A DNA stretch of 64,000 bases from Mycobacterium ahvazicum. GTDB taxonomy: Bacteria > Actinomycetota > Actinomycetes > Mycobacteriales > Mycobacteriaceae. The position numbers and the translations under genes were made by a program. The stretch covers positions 372,001 to 436,000 of the forward strand of contig NZ_FXEG02000003.1 in the NCBI RefSeq assembly GCF_900176255.2, given 5' to 3'. Below, in pieces: positions 7,392-15,133 of the stretch. The notes beneath the pieces are model-generated. The model ran no database searches and was not told the DNA's origin. It saw only the letters and a list, made by a program, of their open reading frames with translations. Each line of letters begins with the position of its first letter. Positions within the stretch are counted from its first letter, which is position 1.

Positions 7392-8105
7392 GTGCTGTTT
7401 CTGCATGAGACCCACAAAGTGGTGGGCACCCGGGAAGACGAATTCGAGGCTGCTTATCGCGAGGGCTGGATGCCCACGCTGGCCAACGACGACAATGCCC
7501 GCCTGCTCTGGTACACCAACCACGCACACGGCACCGGGCCTTCCTACACCGTCGTCACGATCACGGGCATCGCCGACGGTGCCGCCTGGGAGAGGCTGGC
7601 GCGGCGCGTCCAGCACGGCGATCTGCAGCCGTGGATGCGCGAACTGGACAACCTGCGCCACGAGGTGACGGGCAAGCTGCTGTTGCCGGTGGAGTGGTCG
7701 CCGTTGCAGTCGGTCGATCTTTCGGCCGTGCCCACCGATGCTGGAACTCACCCGCTCAGCCTCTTCATGGAAGACACCGGCTGGCCGTACGCGCCGCTCG
7801 ACGACTACATCCGTTCTTGGAATGACATCTACTACCGGCCGCTGTCGCGGGCTCCGGCACGCATGCGCATCCTGGACATCCAGGCCTGTTTTCAAGTCGC
7901 GCACGGAAGCTATCAGCGACGAGAAGCCGTGCTGTGGCAGAAGATCGACGACTCCAACAACTACGCGGCGCTCGTGCATCTGCTGACCAAAGAGGTACCT
8001 CCCGAGTACCGCGGGCCCGGCAGCTACATGTTCGAAGCGCTCAAGTATCGCGATCAGTGGGAGAGCCGGTTGCTGCGTACGTCGGACTGGTCGCCGTTGT
8101 ACTAG
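7392..8105 (+). CDS. Conserved protein with two dimeric alpha/beta-barrel-like halves, copy B
   Basis: 237 residues from GTG at 7392 with AGGAG five bases upstream. A clear paralogue of the 5232-5930 product along its whole length; shared blocks include EDEFEAA, GWMP, DARLLWY/NARLLWY, DGAAWE, RHEV and the terminal DWSPLY. It has diverged enough that the duplication is not recent. Like copy A it shows two strand-helix repeats, the second beginning LSLFMEDTGWPY. Having both copies flank a ligase suggests a heteromeric complex or two successive steps, which is inference. It overlaps the convergent nitronate monooxygenase gene by four bases. Confidence 0.8.
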   Translation: MLFLHETHKVVGTREDEFEAAYREGWMPTLANDDNARLLWYTNHAHGTGPSYTVVTITGIADGAAWERLARRVQHGDLQPWMRELDNLRHEVTGKLLLPVEWSPLQSVDLSAVPTDAGTHPLSLFMEDTGWPYAPLDDYIRSWNDIYYRPLSRAPARMRILDIQACFQVAHGSYQRREAVLWQKIDDSNNYAALVHLLTKEVPPEYRGPGSYMFEALKYRDQWESRLLRTSDWSPLY

Positions 8106-9061
8106 GCCTGCCGGCCCAGAATCCGGGCGGCGTCACGCGCCATGTCGGCTACGATGTCGCCGGCCGGCCGAATATCACGGACGAGTCCGATCGCCTCGCC
8201 GACGAGTATGGCGGCGGCATCGAAATCCTCTGTGGCCGAGGCCTTCTCGAAGGCCTCCACTGCTTCGGGAAGGGCAACCGCCAGCTGGTCCTCGTTTCCG
8301 TGCCAGGTGTCCAGGAATCGGTTGCCCAGCGCTCGCGCATTGTAGTCGGCGGGCCAATCAAGCTGTCGCACAACGTCGTACACCCGCGTCCGAAAGGTAT
8401 CGTCGCCGCTGGCCGCCACCACCCGCTGGTGAGCCCGAGGTGACACCAACGCCTCGGCGCTGGCCCACAATCGGGTGCCGACCAGCGCGCCGTCGGCGCC
8501 CAGCGCCAATGCCGCAGCCAGCCCACGGCCGTCGGCGATACCACCGGCGGCCACGACCAGTGTTGCGGGAGAGCGCGCGCCGACGAGGTCGACGACATCG
8601 GGCACCAACGTGAAGGTGGACCGGACGGTCATGCCGTGGCCGCCGGCCTCACCGCCCTGCGCGACGACGACATCGGCGCCACTGTCCAGGGCCTGCCGGG
8701 CGTGTTCGAGGTTCTGCACCTGGGCCATCAACGGAACGCCTGCCTCGCGGATGTGCTCGGCGAACGGCCCAAAGTCGCCGAATGACAACATGATTGCGGC
8801 GGGTTCCCGTTCCAGGGCTTCGTCGAGCAGCTCGGGCGCCCGCGCCAGGCTCCAGGTGATGAATCCGCACCCGACCAACGCGGCGCCGGCCTCGTCGAAC
8901 TCGCGCCGGAGCCAGTCGGTGTTGCCGTACCCACCGCCGATCAGGCCGAGCCCGCCGGCCGCCGTCACCGCCGCGGCGAGCCGGCCGCCGGACGCCATGG
9001 CCATCGGCGCCGAGATGATCGGGTGTTCGATGCCGAACAGCTCAGTCAGCCGGGTGTTCAT
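8102..9061 (-). CDS. Nitronate monooxygenase / 2-nitropropane dioxygenase family FMN enzyme
   Basis: 319-residue TIM-barrel flavoprotein. The N-terminal PIISAPMAMASGG and GGLGLIGGG segments contact FMN, AQGGEAGGHG at 134-143 carries the active-site His region, and AAGGIADGRGLAAALALGAD forms the FMN phosphate site. These features fit class I nitronate monooxygenases and related enoyl reductase-like enzymes. The ATG at 9061 overlaps the stop of the upstream tautomerase by four bases, so the two are coupled. They form a two-gene unit divergent from the LysR gene, which is the likely regulator. Confidence 0.9.
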   Translation of the reverse strand: MNTRLTELFGIEHPIISAPMAMASGGRLAAAVTAAGGLGLIGGGYGNTDWLRREFDEAGAALVGCGFITWSLARAPELLDEALEREPAAIMLSFGDFGPFAEHIREAGVPLMAQVQNLEHARQALDSGADVVVAQGGEAGGHGMTVRSTFTLVPDVVDLVGARSPATLVVAAGGIADGRGLAAALALGADGALVGTRLWASAEALVSPRAHQRVVAASGDDTFRTRVYDVVRQLDWPADYNARALGNRFLDTWHGNEDQLAVALPEAVEAFEKASATEDFDAAAILVGEAIGLVRDIRPAGDIVADMARDAARILGRQA

Positions 9062-9450
9062 TGGAGTTCCCCGGTGAGGAACTGCGCCCGACCGTGGCCG
9101 AAAGACCAGTCCTCGTCGCTATTTTCGGTGATCGATACGATCAGATCGGCCGGATCGACGCCACACCGCTCGGCGAGGTTGGCCGCCAGCAACTCGTAGA
9201 ACCGTTCCTTCATGGCGCGGGTGCGCTGGCGACTGACCACGTGCACGATCACCAGCCGCGCCGAGCGGTCGATGCCCAGACCGGTGTCCCAGGCCACGAT
9301 CTCGTGCGCGGGATGGGTGCGCACCACCTGGTAGCGGTCACCGGGCGGGACCGCAAACGCTCCGATGACGGCATCATGCGCGGCGTCCAGCAACGCCTGG
9401 ACCTCCGAGGGGGTGCGCCCTTCGATCAGGTCGATGTACAACAACGGCAT
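9058..9450 (-). CDS. Tautomerase superfamily protein
   Basis: 130 residues starting Met-Pro (MPLLYIDLIEGRT), so processing leaves the N-terminal proline that acts as the catalytic base in 4-oxalocrotonate tautomerase-like enzymes. Length matches the double-length cis-CaaD/MSAD-like branch rather than the 60-residue 4-OT subunit. A conserved Arg-rich segment (VVSRQRTRAMKERFYELLAANL) follows the usual beta-alpha-beta layout. First gene of the tautomerase/nitronate monooxygenase pair, divergent from LysR. Predicted to isomerise or decarboxylate a small unsaturated oxo acid; substrate unknown. Confidence 0.85.
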   Translation of the reverse strand: MPLLYIDLIEGRTPSEVQALLDAAHDAVIGAFAVPPGDRYQVVRTHPAHEIVAWDTGLGIDRSARLVIVHVVSRQRTRAMKERFYELLAANLAERCGVDPADLIVSITENSDEDWSFGHGRAQFLTGELQ

Positions 9451-9512
9451 TATCTCTCCTCTGATCCATTCGTCTCGAGTACGACGTTAGGGCCACCGCA
9501 AACAGGAGTGAA

Positions 9513-9547
9513 ATGCCTGTCGCACGACATCTATGCTTGTCAGGCAT
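9513..9547. promoter_or_regulatory. Spaced 7-bp inverted repeat at the LysR / tautomerase divergent promoter
   Basis: ATGCCTG at 9513-9519 and CAGGCAT at 9541-9547 are exact reverse complements spaced by 21 bases, the second arm ending inside the LysR ATG. LysR regulators commonly bind spaced dyads between divergent genes, so this is a candidate autoregulatory and activation site. Confidence 0.4.
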
Positions 9548-10421
9548 GGGCGTGCTGGACAGCGGCCGAGTGGAGTTGCGACACCTGCGCGCGTTCGACG
9601 CGGTGGCGCGATTGCAGTCCTTCACCCACGCATCCGAGGCGCTCACGATCACCCAACCCGCGCTGAGCCGCACTATTCAACAATTGGAAGACGCGCTCGG
9701 CGTCACCCTGCTCGATCGCAGCTCCCGCCACGTCGAGATGACTGACGCCGGAAGGACGTTCTTCGAGCACGTCGAACGGGTGCTGTCCGAACTCGAACGC
9801 GGCGTGGATGCCGTGCGGCGGCAGGCCAGTATTCGTCTCGGATTCAGTTGGCTGTTGCCCGACCCGTGGGCCCAAGACACCGTTGCCCGATTTGAGCGGG
9901 CCAACGCAACGACGGTCAGTTTGATCCGCACCGACGATGCGCTGGCCGCCGTCCAGCAGGGGAAAGTGAACGTCGCGGTGGTGCGCGGCCAGGTGACCTC
10001 GACCGCCGTGCGGGTCGTGCACCTGTTCGACGAGGCACGGGTGGCGGTGTGTTCGGTGCGTTCCCGCCTGGCACAGCAGCCGGCGCTGGACTGGGCCGAC
10101 GTCCCGCAATGGCCGCTGGTCGTCAACGTCGCCAGCGGCACCACCGGACCCTGGTCGTGGCCGGCGGGCCAGGGCCCGCAGACTGTGGTCCAGACATCGA
10201 ATTTCGACGAGTGGATCGAATCTGTTGCCGCCGATCGAGGCATCGGAGTGATCCCGGACGTCGCCGTCCGGCGCAACGTTCATCCCGGCGTCCGGTTCAT
10301 CCCGCTGCGGGGGGCACCGCAGAGCCCGGTCGCCCTGGCTTTCCTGCCGCGTGCCCGCAATGCCGAGCTACGTCGCTTCGTGGAGGCCGCGGTGGCCAGT
10401 GCCGCTGCTTGCGCTACCTGA
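9546..10421 (+). CDS. LysR family transcriptional regulator
   Basis: 291 residues. The N-terminal winged helix spans about residues 10-68 (LRHLRAFDAVARLQSFTHAS, ALTITQPALSRTIQQLEDAL), followed by a periplasmic-binding-protein-like effector domain. ATG at 9546 is used; an upstream ATG at 9513 and a GTG at 9573 are alternatives, and the DNA-binding domain would start well from either. It is divergent from the tautomerase/nitronate monooxygenase pair and is the likely regulator of that pair, binding a small acidic ligand as is usual in the family. Its target may extend to the ligase operon, but nothing in the sequence proves this. Confidence 0.9.
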   Translation: MGVLDSGRVELRHLRAFDAVARLQSFTHASEALTITQPALSRTIQQLEDALGVTLLDRSSRHVEMTDAGRTFFEHVERVLSELERGVDAVRRQASIRLGFSWLLPDPWAQDTVARFERANATTVSLIRTDDALAAVQQGKVNVAVVRGQVTSTAVRVVHLFDEARVAVCSVRSRLAQQPALDWADVPQWPLVVNVASGTTGPWSWPAGQGPQTVVQTSNFDEWIESVAADRGIGVIPDVAVRRNVHPGVRFIPLRGAPQSPVALAFLPRARNAELRRFVEAAVASAAACAT

Positions 10422-10479
10422 ACTCGGCGAGTCGCTCCCGGATCGCGCTGCGGCTCTCGTCGCGAACGCCAACGGCGGA

Positions 10480-11079
10480 TCAGTCGAGCAACGCCAGACC
10501 GGAGCGGACCACATCGATACTGGCCGCCACCAGCTCGCCGAGGTCGCCGGTACAGCCGTTGCGACCCCAATACTCCACTGCCACAACGAGAGCCGCCGCC
10601 AGGGCCGAACCCGCGACCTCGGCAGCCAGTTCGATGTCGGGCGCGTCCGCATTCCGCTTGCTGACGAAATCCGTCAGCACGGCGGCGAACGAGGACTGCA
10701 CGACCCGCAAGTGGCCGGCGATCCGTTCGGCGGAGATCAACTCGGCGCGCGCCGTCGCGGCCTGCCGGACCACTTCGAGGTCGTGCGGGAAGGCCGCGAC
10801 ACTGGCCAGCACCGCGTCGAACAGCGACTCGGAGGCCGGCCGTTGCGCAAGCGCCTCGGCCAGCCATTCCAGCTGCGACTCGTAGTCCTGGAACAGCACC
10901 GACTCCTTGGTCGGGAAGTGCCGGAAAAAGGTGCGTTCGGTAACGCCGGCCTCGGCCGCCAACTCCGTGACCGTCACGTTCGCAAAGCCTTTGCGGGCGA
11001 AGCTCTTTAGCGCGGCTTGGCGCAGCGCCTCGTGTGTCGAGCGGCGGCGCTGCTCGTGGCGATTCATCGGAGCGGTCAT
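10480..11079 (-). CDS. TetR family transcriptional repressor
   Basis: 199 residues from ATG at 11079. The helix-turn-helix is textbook TetR: ALKSFARKGFANVTVTELA then AEAGVTERTFFRHFPTKESV at about residues 18-57. The C-terminal ligand domain is helical and divergent, so the inducer is unknown. An upstream ATG at 11121 would begin inside one of two operator-like palindromes (11107-11120 and 11131-11146), which argues for the later start. The gene diverges from the phytoene-desaturase-like oxidoreductase at 11192 and very probably represses both that gene and itself. Confidence 0.9.
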   Translation of the reverse strand: MTAPMNRHEQRRRSTHEALRQAALKSFARKGFANVTVTELAAEAGVTERTFFRHFPTKESVLFQDYESQLEWLAEALAQRPASESLFDAVLASVAAFPHDLEVVRQAATARAELISAERIAGHLRVVQSSFAAVLTDFVSKRNADAPDIELAAEVAGSALAAALVVAVEYWGRNGCTGDLGELVAASIDVVRSGLALLD

Positions 11080-11106
11080 GTCGGGCCGATCGTATCGCAC
11101 CATTTG

Positions 11107-11120
11107 TGTCAGAACTGACA
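11107..11120. promoter_or_regulatory. TetR operator candidate O1
   Basis: TGTCAGAACTGACA: six-base arms TGTCAG and CTGACA around a central AA. The arms are the same as those of O2; the two centres are 25 bp apart. It lies 28 bp before the chosen TetR start. Confidence 0.7.
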
Positions 11121-11130
11121 TCTTCCAATT

Positions 11131-11146
11131 ATGTCAGTACTGACAT
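11131..11146. promoter_or_regulatory. TetR operator candidate O2, perfect 16-bp palindrome
   Basis: ATGTCAGTACTGACAT is a perfect palindrome between the TetR gene and the oxidoreductase gene (ATG 11192). With O1 it defines a consensus TGTCAG-N2-CTGACA. Placement suggests that repressor bound here blocks both promoters. Confidence 0.75.
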
Positions 11147-11191
11147 ATTCTTGTCACGCGCACACCACCGACGGAAGGCAGGGCCGAGACC

Positions 11192-12757
11192 ATGAGCACG
11201 ACGAAATACGACGCGATCGTGGTCGGCGCCGGGCACAACGGGCTGACCGCCGCGGCGATCCTGCAGCGCGCCGGCCTGCGAACCGTGTGCCTGGAAGCCA
11301 ATACCTACGCCGGCGGCATGGCGGCGACGGTTGAATTGATCGACGGCTTCCGCTACGAGATCGCGGGCTCGGTGCAGTTCCCGACGGCGAGCCAGCTCAC
11401 CAAGGACCTCGGGCTCGACACGCTGCCCGCGATAGAACCCGAAGTGATGTCGATCAACATCGGCGAAAACGGCGAAGAGCCGATGGTCTTCTACCGCGAC
11501 CCGATGCAACTGATGGGTCACTTGAACGAGAAGCACGGCATGGAAGCCGTCATGGGTATGGCCGAGCTGATCGGCTGGAGTCAGGCGCCCGCACGGGCGC
11601 TCGGCCGCTTCGATGTGTGCCAGCAGCCCAAGACGATCGACGAAATGTACGACTGCGCAACCAATGTCGCCGAACGCCGGGCGATTCACGAGATGCTGTT
11701 CGGCTCGGCGATGGACGTGATCGACCGTTACCTGCCGGACAAGGACAAGCACGCGGTGATGCGCGGAATGCTGGCGTTTCTGGCGGTTAACTCCACCTAC
11801 CGCGGCCCTTACACACCGGGCAGCGCCGCGTGCCTGGCATTCGCGCTGGCGGTCCCCGACGACAGCACCGCGATGATGACCAAACTCAAGGGTGGTATCG
11901 GCGCGCTCACCGAACACCTGCGCGAGCTTTTCGTCTCCCATGGCGGAGAGATCCGCTTCCGCACCAGGGTCGAAGAGATCCTCGTCGAGAACGGCAAGAC
12001 AACCGGTGTCCGACTGCGCGACGGCTCGACGATTTCGGCGCCGATCGTGGTGTCCAATCTGTCGCCCGACGTGACGCTCACCGAACTGATTGCACCCGAA
12101 CATGTTCCGGCGGAGTTGGTCTCACGTGTGTCCGGACGCGACCACCGCGCCTCATTCGTGCAGCTTCATTTCGCACTTGACGGGCTGCCCGAGTTCGCAC
12201 CACCGTATGAGTTCCTCAACGAGGAGGGCATGCAGCAGTCGGTGGGGATCTTCGGCTCACCGGAAACCCAACAGGAGCAGTGGGAGATGTGCCGGCGCGG
12301 CCTCGTTCCAGACAACCCGTCGATGGGCATGCAAATCCCGTCGGTGCACGATCCCGCGATGGCGCCACCGGGCAAACACGCGGCCAGCGCATACGCCTAC
12401 GCGTTCCCGGTCGAAGTCGACCGCGACCAGCACGGCCACCTGAAAAACGAAATGGCACAGCGCGTTATCGACAAAATCACGAAATTCGCGCCGAACTTCT
12501 CCGACATCCTGATCCGTCATATCACGTTCGCGCCGTATCACATGAACACGATGTTCGGTGCCCCCGCCGGCGACTTCTGTCACGGCCTGTTGCACCCGGA
12601 TTTGATGGGACCCAACCGGCCCGGCCCGAAGGGCTTTCTGGACATGCCGATCCCGATCGATGGCCTGTACCTGGGCGGCGCGGGATGCCATGGCGGCCCA
12701 GGCATTACGTTCACGCCCGGCTACAACGCGGCTTATCAGATTCTGGACGACCGGTAG
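11192..12757 (+). CDS. Phytoene desaturase-like NAD(P)/FAD-dependent oxidoreductase
   Basis: 521 residues. An N-terminal FAD-binding Rossmann motif (VVGAGHNGLTAAAILQRAG, about 10-28), the AGGMAATVEL loop, and a C-terminal GLYLGGAGCHGGPGITFTPG signature are characteristic of the carotenoid desaturase/retinol saturase-like flavoprotein superfamily. No carotenoid biosynthetic genes are nearby, so the substrate may be a lipid or polyunsaturated compound rather than phytoene. It is transcribed alone, divergent from the TetR gene through a region with two tandem operators; induction by a TetR ligand is expected. It ends five bases before the convergent PEBP-like gene. Confidence 0.88.
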   Translation: MSTTKYDAIVVGAGHNGLTAAAILQRAGLRTVCLEANTYAGGMAATVELIDGFRYEIAGSVQFPTASQLTKDLGLDTLPAIEPEVMSINIGENGEEPMVFYRDPMQLMGHLNEKHGMEAVMGMAELIGWSQAPARALGRFDVCQQPKTIDEMYDCATNVAERRAIHEMLFGSAMDVIDRYLPDKDKHAVMRGMLAFLAVNSTYRGPYTPGSAACLAFALAVPDDSTAMMTKLKGGIGALTEHLRELFVSHGGEIRFRTRVEEILVENGKTTGVRLRDGSTISAPIVVSNLSPDVTLTELIAPEHVPAELVSRVSGRDHRASFVQLHFALDGLPEFAPPYEFLNEEGMQQSVGIFGSPETQQEQWEMCRRGLVPDNPSMGMQIPSVHDPAMAPPGKHAASAYAYAFPVEVDRDQHGHLKNEMAQRVIDKITKFAPNFSDILIRHITFAPYHMNTMFGAPAGDFCHGLLHPDLMGPNRPGPKGFLDMPIPIDGLYLGGAGCHGGPGITFTPGYNAAYQILDDR

Positions 12758-12761
12758 CCGA

Positions 12762-13307
12762 TCAGCCCCCGAACGTTCCGATCAGCTGCGCCTGCGCGGT
12801 GGCGGCCCCGGCGATGGTCTGCGCGGCGCGCGCACCGGCCAGTCCGCCGGGGAGCTGGTAGTCGTTCGGAAGCTGGTAGAGCGTGAAGCGGTAGTGATGG
12901 GTTCCGGTGCCGGCGGGCGGACAGGGTCCCTTATAGGCGGACTGGCCGGCCGTATTCGGCAGCGTGCTCCCGCCGCCGGGATTCTGACCGGCCGAGGTGC
13001 TGCCGGACCCGAACGGTATCCCGGTCACGACCCAGTGGATGTACACCCCGTTGACCGCATCCGGATCATCGACCACCAGTGCCGCCCCCAGCGGCGCCGA
13101 CCACGTCAACGGCGGCGCGACGTCGGCCCCTTTGCAGGTGTATTGCGCCGGTATCGGCGCGCCATTGGCGAAGGCCGGACTGCTGATCGTCAATGGCGCG
13201 TCCGGCGCCGCCGTCACGACGCCGGTGCCGGCATTGCCGGCCGCCGCGAGCGTCAATGCCAGTGCGCCGATGGCGAAGCCAACGCGCCGAGCAGCAGTGC
13301 GACCCAT
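12762..13307 (-). CDS. Secreted YbhB/YbcL-type PEBP-like protein, Rv1910c/LppC-like
   Basis: 181 residues from ATG at 13307. An N-terminal signal peptide ([20 protein letters not shown]) leads into a phosphatidylethanolamine-binding-protein fold: the [19 protein letters not shown] block is the conserved DPDxP...HW ligand pocket, and [12 protein letters not shown] matches the GxHRYxFxxY-like motif. Two cysteines in CKG and GPCPPAG may pair. The protein lacks a lipobox after the signal sequence, so it resembles the exported Rv1910c form rather than the LppC lipoprotein. Bacterial members have no settled function. It is convergent with the upstream oxidoreductase. Confidence 0.85.
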   Translation of the reverse strand: MGRTAARRVGFAIGALALTLAAAGNAGTGVVTAAPDAPLTISSPAFANGAPIPAQYTCKGADVAPPLTWSAPLGAALVVDDPDAVNGVYIHWVVTGIPFGSGSTSAGQNPGGGSTLPNTAGQSAYKGPCPPAGTGTHHYRFTLYQLPNDYQLPGGLAGARAAQTIAGAATAQAQLIGTFGG

Positions 13308-13352
13308 ACCGAACAGTGTCGCCAACTGCGGCCCCAGAAGATAGTCGTCTGG

Positions 13353-13796
13353 CTACCCGCCCTTTTTGACTTCGATCACTCGCTCGCGGAGCCCCTTGGT
13401 CGCGGTGTCCATCAGACCCTTGGTTCCCTTCCTGATCAGGAATCCGGGCACCGGTACGGTGAGATCCACGGTCAAGTCGAACCGGACCCTGGTGGAATCG
13501 CCGTCGGGGGTGAGCGTATAGCGGGCATCCTGCGCCCGTTGCTGTTTAGCACTGACCAGCGTCCAGCTCACCCCGTCGTCGTGCACGGTGTAGGCGAGCT
13601 CCTGTTCTTCGGTGATTCCCACGATCTTGACGACCTGCCGGGACCGGAGCGGATGACCCTGGTCATCGCGCTCCAGAACGTCGACTTTCTGATGAGCCGA
13701 CGACCACTCGGGCAAGGATTCGATGTCGAAGAGCACGTCCATGATCTCGTCGGGAGTCGCCTCGATGACGAGTTCGCGCGAATCGGAGACAGCCAT
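13353..13796 (-). CDS. SRPBCC / polyketide cyclase-like protein
   Basis: 147 residues. Typical mycobacterial SRPBCC pattern: RELVIEATPDEIMDVLFDIESLPEWSSAH at the N-terminus, basic central strands, and a C-terminal amphipathic helix (KGTKGLMDTATKGLRERVIE). Probably binds a hydrophobic ligand; no enzymatic residues can be named. Immediately upstream lies a broken ArsR-type regulator on the same strand, an arrangement often seen for SRPBCC genes, so this gene may once have been regulated by it. 45 bp separate it from the PEBP-like gene downstream. Confidence 0.8.
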   Translation of the reverse strand: MAVSDSRELVIEATPDEIMDVLFDIESLPEWSSAHQKVDVLERDDQGHPLRSRQVVKIVGITEEQELAYTVHDDGVSWTLVSAKQQRAQDARYTLTPDGDSTRVRFDLTVDLTVPVPGFLIRKGTKGLMDTATKGLRERVIEVKKGG

Positions 13797-13840
13797 CCTC
13801 GGAAGATAACCCGGCGCCGCGGCTGCCCAAACGCGTCGAC

Positions 13841-13998
13841 TCAGGGCACCCGCGGCTCGTCGGCGACCAGGCCCGCGTCGCGCGGCACAGTTCCCCCACG
13901 CAAAGTTGCTGCCGCGTCAAAATTTCCAGAAGCTCGCGTCGCACCGGATTCGCCAGAGCGAGAAAAACGCGGTCCGGAGTTCCCACGCCCGGCACCAT
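13841..13998 (-). pseudogene. Remnant of an ArsR-family transcriptional regulator
   Basis: The minus strand from ATG at 13998 encodes DRVFLALANPVRRELLEILT and then GEL, a clear ArsR/SmtB N-terminal half. After that the frame becomes nonsense. In another frame the same stretch ends RDAGLVADEPRVP and a TGA at 13841, which matches the end of the ArsR recognition helix and wing (RDAGLVxDEPRG). The segment holding the first part of the recognition helix and the C-terminal portion are missing. An internal deletion with frame change is the simplest explanation, so no functional regulator is expected. Confidence 0.65.
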
Positions 13999-14051
13999 AT
14001 GTTCGAAATTCCCGACACGTCAACCGCCCGTTCGCCCGTTAAATTGCTGTT

Positions 14052-14762
14052 ATGCGATTCACCTGGGAACGACTGACCACCAGCGTGCACCGCTGTCGGC
14101 TTCCGTTCTGCGACGTCACCGTGGGCTTAGTGCGCGGGCGCGCTGGCGCATTACTGATCGACAGCGGAACCACGATGACCGAGGCCGCCGCGATCGAAGA
14201 GGACGTCCGGCAGCTGACCGGAGGCCCGGTGACCCATATTGTGTTGACGCACAAGCATTTCGACCATGTACTGGGTTCCTCGTATTTCAGCGACGCCGAG
14301 ATCTACTGCGCGCCCGACGTTGTCGATTACCTCGCGTCAGCCCATGACCAGATTCGCGCTCACGCCCTCAGTTACGGTGCGGACGCCGCCGAGATCGACC
14401 GGGCACTCGCGGCGCTGCGGGTGCCCCAGCACGGCCTCTACGACGCCGTTATCGACCTCGGCGACCGCGATGTGAGAATCACCCACCCGGGGCGTGGCCA
14501 TACCACATCGGACCTGATCGTGGTGGTCCCCGGGTTGGACGAGCACGATCACCGCGTCGTGATGTTCACCGGTGACCTCGTCGAAGAGTCTGCCGACCCG
14601 TTCATCGATGCCGACTCCGATCTGGCGGCCTGGCCCGCAACGCTCGATCGACTGCGGGCGATCGGTGGGCGAGAAACCATCTACGTCCCCGGCCACGGAA
14701 AGGTAGTCGACGCGGAGTTCATCCGCCGCCAACGAGCTTGGCTGCAGCAATGTTCGGGTTAG
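14052..14762 (+). CDS. Metallo-beta-lactamase-fold hydrolase, Rv1913-like
   Basis: 236 residues. The zinc motif HKHFDH (residues 67-72), a third His in GRGHTTSD, Asp in MFTGDLVEES and His in VPGHGK give a complete binuclear metal site. It could be a thioesterase, lactonase or other hydrolase; there is nothing to suggest a true beta-lactamase. Position before an Rv1914c-like gene and isocitrate lyase matches the Rv1913-Rv1914c-Rv1915 order I recall from M. tuberculosis. The last four bases overlap the convergent Rv1914c-like gene. Confidence 0.85.
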   Translation: MRFTWERLTTSVHRCRLPFCDVTVGLVRGRAGALLIDSGTTMTEAAAIEEDVRQLTGGPVTHIVLTHKHFDHVLGSSYFSDAEIYCAPDVVDYLASAHDQIRAHALSYGADAAEIDRALAALRVPQHGLYDAVIDLGDRDVRITHPGRGHTTSDLIVVVPGLDEHDHRVVMFTGDLVEESADPFIDADSDLAAWPATLDRLRAIGGRETIYVPGHGKVVDAEFIRRQRAWLQQCSG

Positions 14763-15133
14763 GCGGTCGCTACCGTACATGCGGCGATGAGTGCGTCCGG
14801 ATCGGTCACGCTGAGCACCAGCGAACGCAGCGCGGCCGACCTGAGCGGCACTTTCGCCTGTACCGGCGGCTCTATCGTCAATGCCACCAATCCTTTGCCC
14901 GAGCCGTTGACCAGCCAGCGGCCATTCGAGTAGTGCACGCCCGCGGTGAACGTCCGCTCATCGGAGGCTTCGGCGTGGGTGATCGACGCGATCGGGATGT
15001 GGGCCTCGAACGCCCACCCCATCTTGACGTGGAGAGTCCCGTCAACGACGCGCACCTCACTCGTGCTGGGCCCGAGTCCCAGCGGCGTGGATAACAGCAC
15101 ATACCAACGCTCGTACCGCAATTCCGTCTGCAC
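14759..15133 (-). CDS. Conserved hypothetical protein, Rv1914c-like
   Basis: 124 residues from GTG at 15133 ([14 protein letters not shown]). The frame stays open upstream to 15274, but that extension is low-complexity and unlike a protein start. Predicted all-beta with alternating strands ([58 protein letters not shown]), similar to PH-like or DUF-type single domain proteins, and no signal peptide. Its partner is unknown. Its position between an MBL hydrolase and isocitrate lyase is conserved with M. tuberculosis as I remember it. Confidence 0.75.
   Translation of the reverse strand: MQTELRYERWYVLLSTPLGLGPSTSEVRVVDGTLHVKMGWAFEAHIPIASITHAEASDERTFTAGVHYSNGRWLVNGSGKGLVALTIEPPVQAKVPLRSAALRSLVLSVTDPDALIAACTVATA

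Noticed and set aside
11080..11121. Upstream start for the TetR gene
   Set aside because: Would overlay an operator-like palindrome and adds no conserved residue.
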